From Euryarchaeota archaeon UBA102 (GTDB lineage: Archaea > Thermoplasmatota > Poseidoniia > MGIII > CG-Epi1), in NCBI GenBank assembly GCA_002509225.1, contig DAHL01000030.1, positions 1 through 23,368 on the forward strand: a stretch of 23,368 nt of DNA. Reading direction: 5' to 3'. Below the pieces are notes generated by a model. It was not told the origin of the DNA, searched no databases, and saw only the letters and a program-made list of their open reading frames with translations. The translations under genes were made by a program, and so were the position numbers. Position 1 is the first letter of the stretch. Each line of letters opens with the position of its first letter. Of the stretch, positions 22,655 to 23,368 are shown piece by piece.

Positions 22655-22666
22655 TAATTTTATTAA
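22651..22666. repeat. Inverted repeat between the cdc48 operon and hppA
   Basis: TTAATAA-TT-TTATTAA has perfect 7-bp arms with a 2-nt centre and includes the stop codon of the small membrane protein. The loop is too short for a conventional hairpin and no long T tract follows, so it is not a clear terminator. It may be an operator or a chance A/T palindrome. Confidence 0.25.
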
Positions 22667-22676
22667 TACATTAATG

Positions 22677-22685
22677 TTATATATC
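22677..22685 (+). promoter_or_regulatory. TATA box for hppA
   Basis: TTATATATC is close to the archaeal consensus. It predicts a start site near 22707 and a leader of roughly 40 nt, longer than for most genes in this window. The leader contains a perfect 10-bp palindrome at 22720-22729 and a GGAG ribosome-binding site at 22740-22743, seven bases before the ATG. Confidence 0.55.
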
Positions 22686-22750
22686 TACGACTTTACAACA
22701 GGATAACGTTTATTCGGTCTTATCGATAACAAATAAACTGGAGAAAAAAA

Positions 22751-23368
22751 ATGGAAGATTTTACTAATTTTTGGCTTTTAGCTGGATTGGTGTCCTTAGG
22801 CTTTGCCTTTTGGAAAATGAAGTGGATAGAAACACAAAGTCAGGGAACTGATGAAATGAGCACAATAGCTAAGCACATAAGATCTGGTGCAATGGCTTTT
22901 CTGAAACGTGAGTACACAGTACTCTCAATTTTTGTTTTAGTAGTTGCCGTATTGTTAGCAATAGGGTACAATAGTCAAGGTCAAAGTGCAATTGCTTTAG
23001 CCTTCGTCTTAGGCGCTTTTTGTTCAGGGTTGGCTGGTTTCATAGGAATGTGGTCGGCAACTGCCTCTAATAGTAGAACTACCCACGCTGCTCGTAGCAG
23101 TCTAAATGACGCACTCATGGTGGCTTTTTCTGGCGGTTCTGTGATGGGTATGTGTGTTGCAGGTTTAGGTGTATTAGGCTTATCTTTACTGTATTTAGGT
23201 CTCGAAGGGTCATATCCTGAGTTAGACCAAAGATTATCTGTTATGGCAGGATTTTCTCTCGGTGCTTCATCGATAGCTCTCTTCGCTAGAGTGGGTGGAG
23301 GAATTTACACTAAGGCTGCAGACGTTGGTGCTGATTTAGTAGGCAAAGTAGAAGCAGGTATTCCTGAA
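22751..23368 (+). CDS. hppA: Membrane-bound proton/sodium pyrophosphatase (partial, 3' end beyond right edge)
   Basis: Ion pump that uses pyrophosphate hydrolysis to move H+ or Na+ across the membrane. The first 206 codons are present. The N-terminal helix is followed by [22 protein letters not shown] (at about residues 34-55), hydrophobic helices ([14 protein letters not shown] and others), and the loop [28 protein letters not shown]. The sequence enters the substrate-site signature [20 protein letters not shown], where Lys188, Asp191 and Asp195 bind pyrophosphate-Mg. The reading frame is open at the right edge; full-length enzymes are about 650-800 residues. The residues that separate K+-dependent from K+-independent types, and H+ from Na+ pumps, lie outside the window. 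The ATG has a GGAG site seven bases upstream. Confidence 0.96.
   Translation, partial: MEDFTNFWLLAGLVSLGFAFWKMKWIETQSQGTDEMSTIAKHIRSGAMAFLKREYTVLSIFVLVVAVLLAIGYNSQGQSAIALAFVLGAFCSGLAGFIGMWSATASNSRTTHAARSSLNDALMVAFSGGSVMGMCVAGLGVLGLSLLYLGLEGSYPELDQRLSVMAGFSLGASSIALFARVGGGIYTKAADVGADLVGKVEAGIPE

Noticed and set aside
22651..22666. Palindrome as a rho-independent-type terminator
   Set aside because: The loop is two bases, the stem is all A/T, and no oligo-T tract follows.

Overview
The window is compact, A/T-rich archaeal chromosome (G+C roughly one third by eye). Archaeal markers include uS13/uS4, eL40, Cbf5, FEN1, Nob1, RtcB, the archaeal-type cytidylate kinase, a geranylgeranyl-reductase-family flavoprotein, CDC48 and TATA boxes. 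Membrane pyrophosphatase, an archaeal System I cytochrome c maturation cassette, methylmalonyl-CoA mutase parts and a PKD surface protein would suit a planktonic euryarchaeote of the Thermoplasmatota/Marine Group II-III type. That placement is inference; no rRNA gene is present. I see no transposase, integrase, CRISPR array or prophage. No gene-free stretch exceeds 300 bases; the longest is about 150.

Layout. 1-1021 (minus): end of a ribosomal operon, uS13 then uS4 (uS4 runs off the left edge). 1145-1912 (plus): membrane-anchored PKD protein, convergent with the tRNA G10 methyltransferase on the minus strand (1909-2922). 2970-6655 (plus): cis-prenyltransferase and a large RND/MMPL-type transporter. 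6662-7714 (minus): CNNM-type CBS membrane protein. 7864-8013 (plus): tiny eL40 gene, convergent with glmS (8024-9784, minus). 9887-11449 (plus): geranylgeranyl-reductase-family flavoprotein and Nob1.

11455-17221 (minus) is a tight eight-gene run, in transcription order: a 49-residue zinc-ribbon protein, cmk, cbf5, ccmC, a CcmD-like fusion protein, ccmE, rtcB and fen1. It joins RNA modification/processing and nucleotide metabolism to a haem-delivery cassette whose CcmE carries CxxxY instead of HxxxY.

17314-23368 is all plus strand: tRNA-Phe(GAA); a hypothetical membrane protein with a lysine-rich tail; the B12-binding subunit of methylmalonyl-CoA mutase with its MeaB GTPase chaperone; a disordered hypothetical protein whose last codons lie inside tRNA-Arg(CCU); CDC48 ending in a proteasome-docking-type HbYX tripeptide, followed by a PRC-barrel protein and a two-helix membrane protein; and the start of a membrane pyrophosphatase that runs off the right edge.

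Many plus-strand genes have an A/T box centred about 21-30 nt before the start codon, which suggests leaderless transcripts. Genes inside operons more often show GGAG/GAGG/GGTGA ribosome-binding sites. The most notable points are the ccmC-(CcmD-like)-ccmE cassette with a degenerate CcmC tryptophan motif, the CDS/tRNA-Arg overlap, and the unnamed zinc-ribbon ORF heading the eight-gene run.
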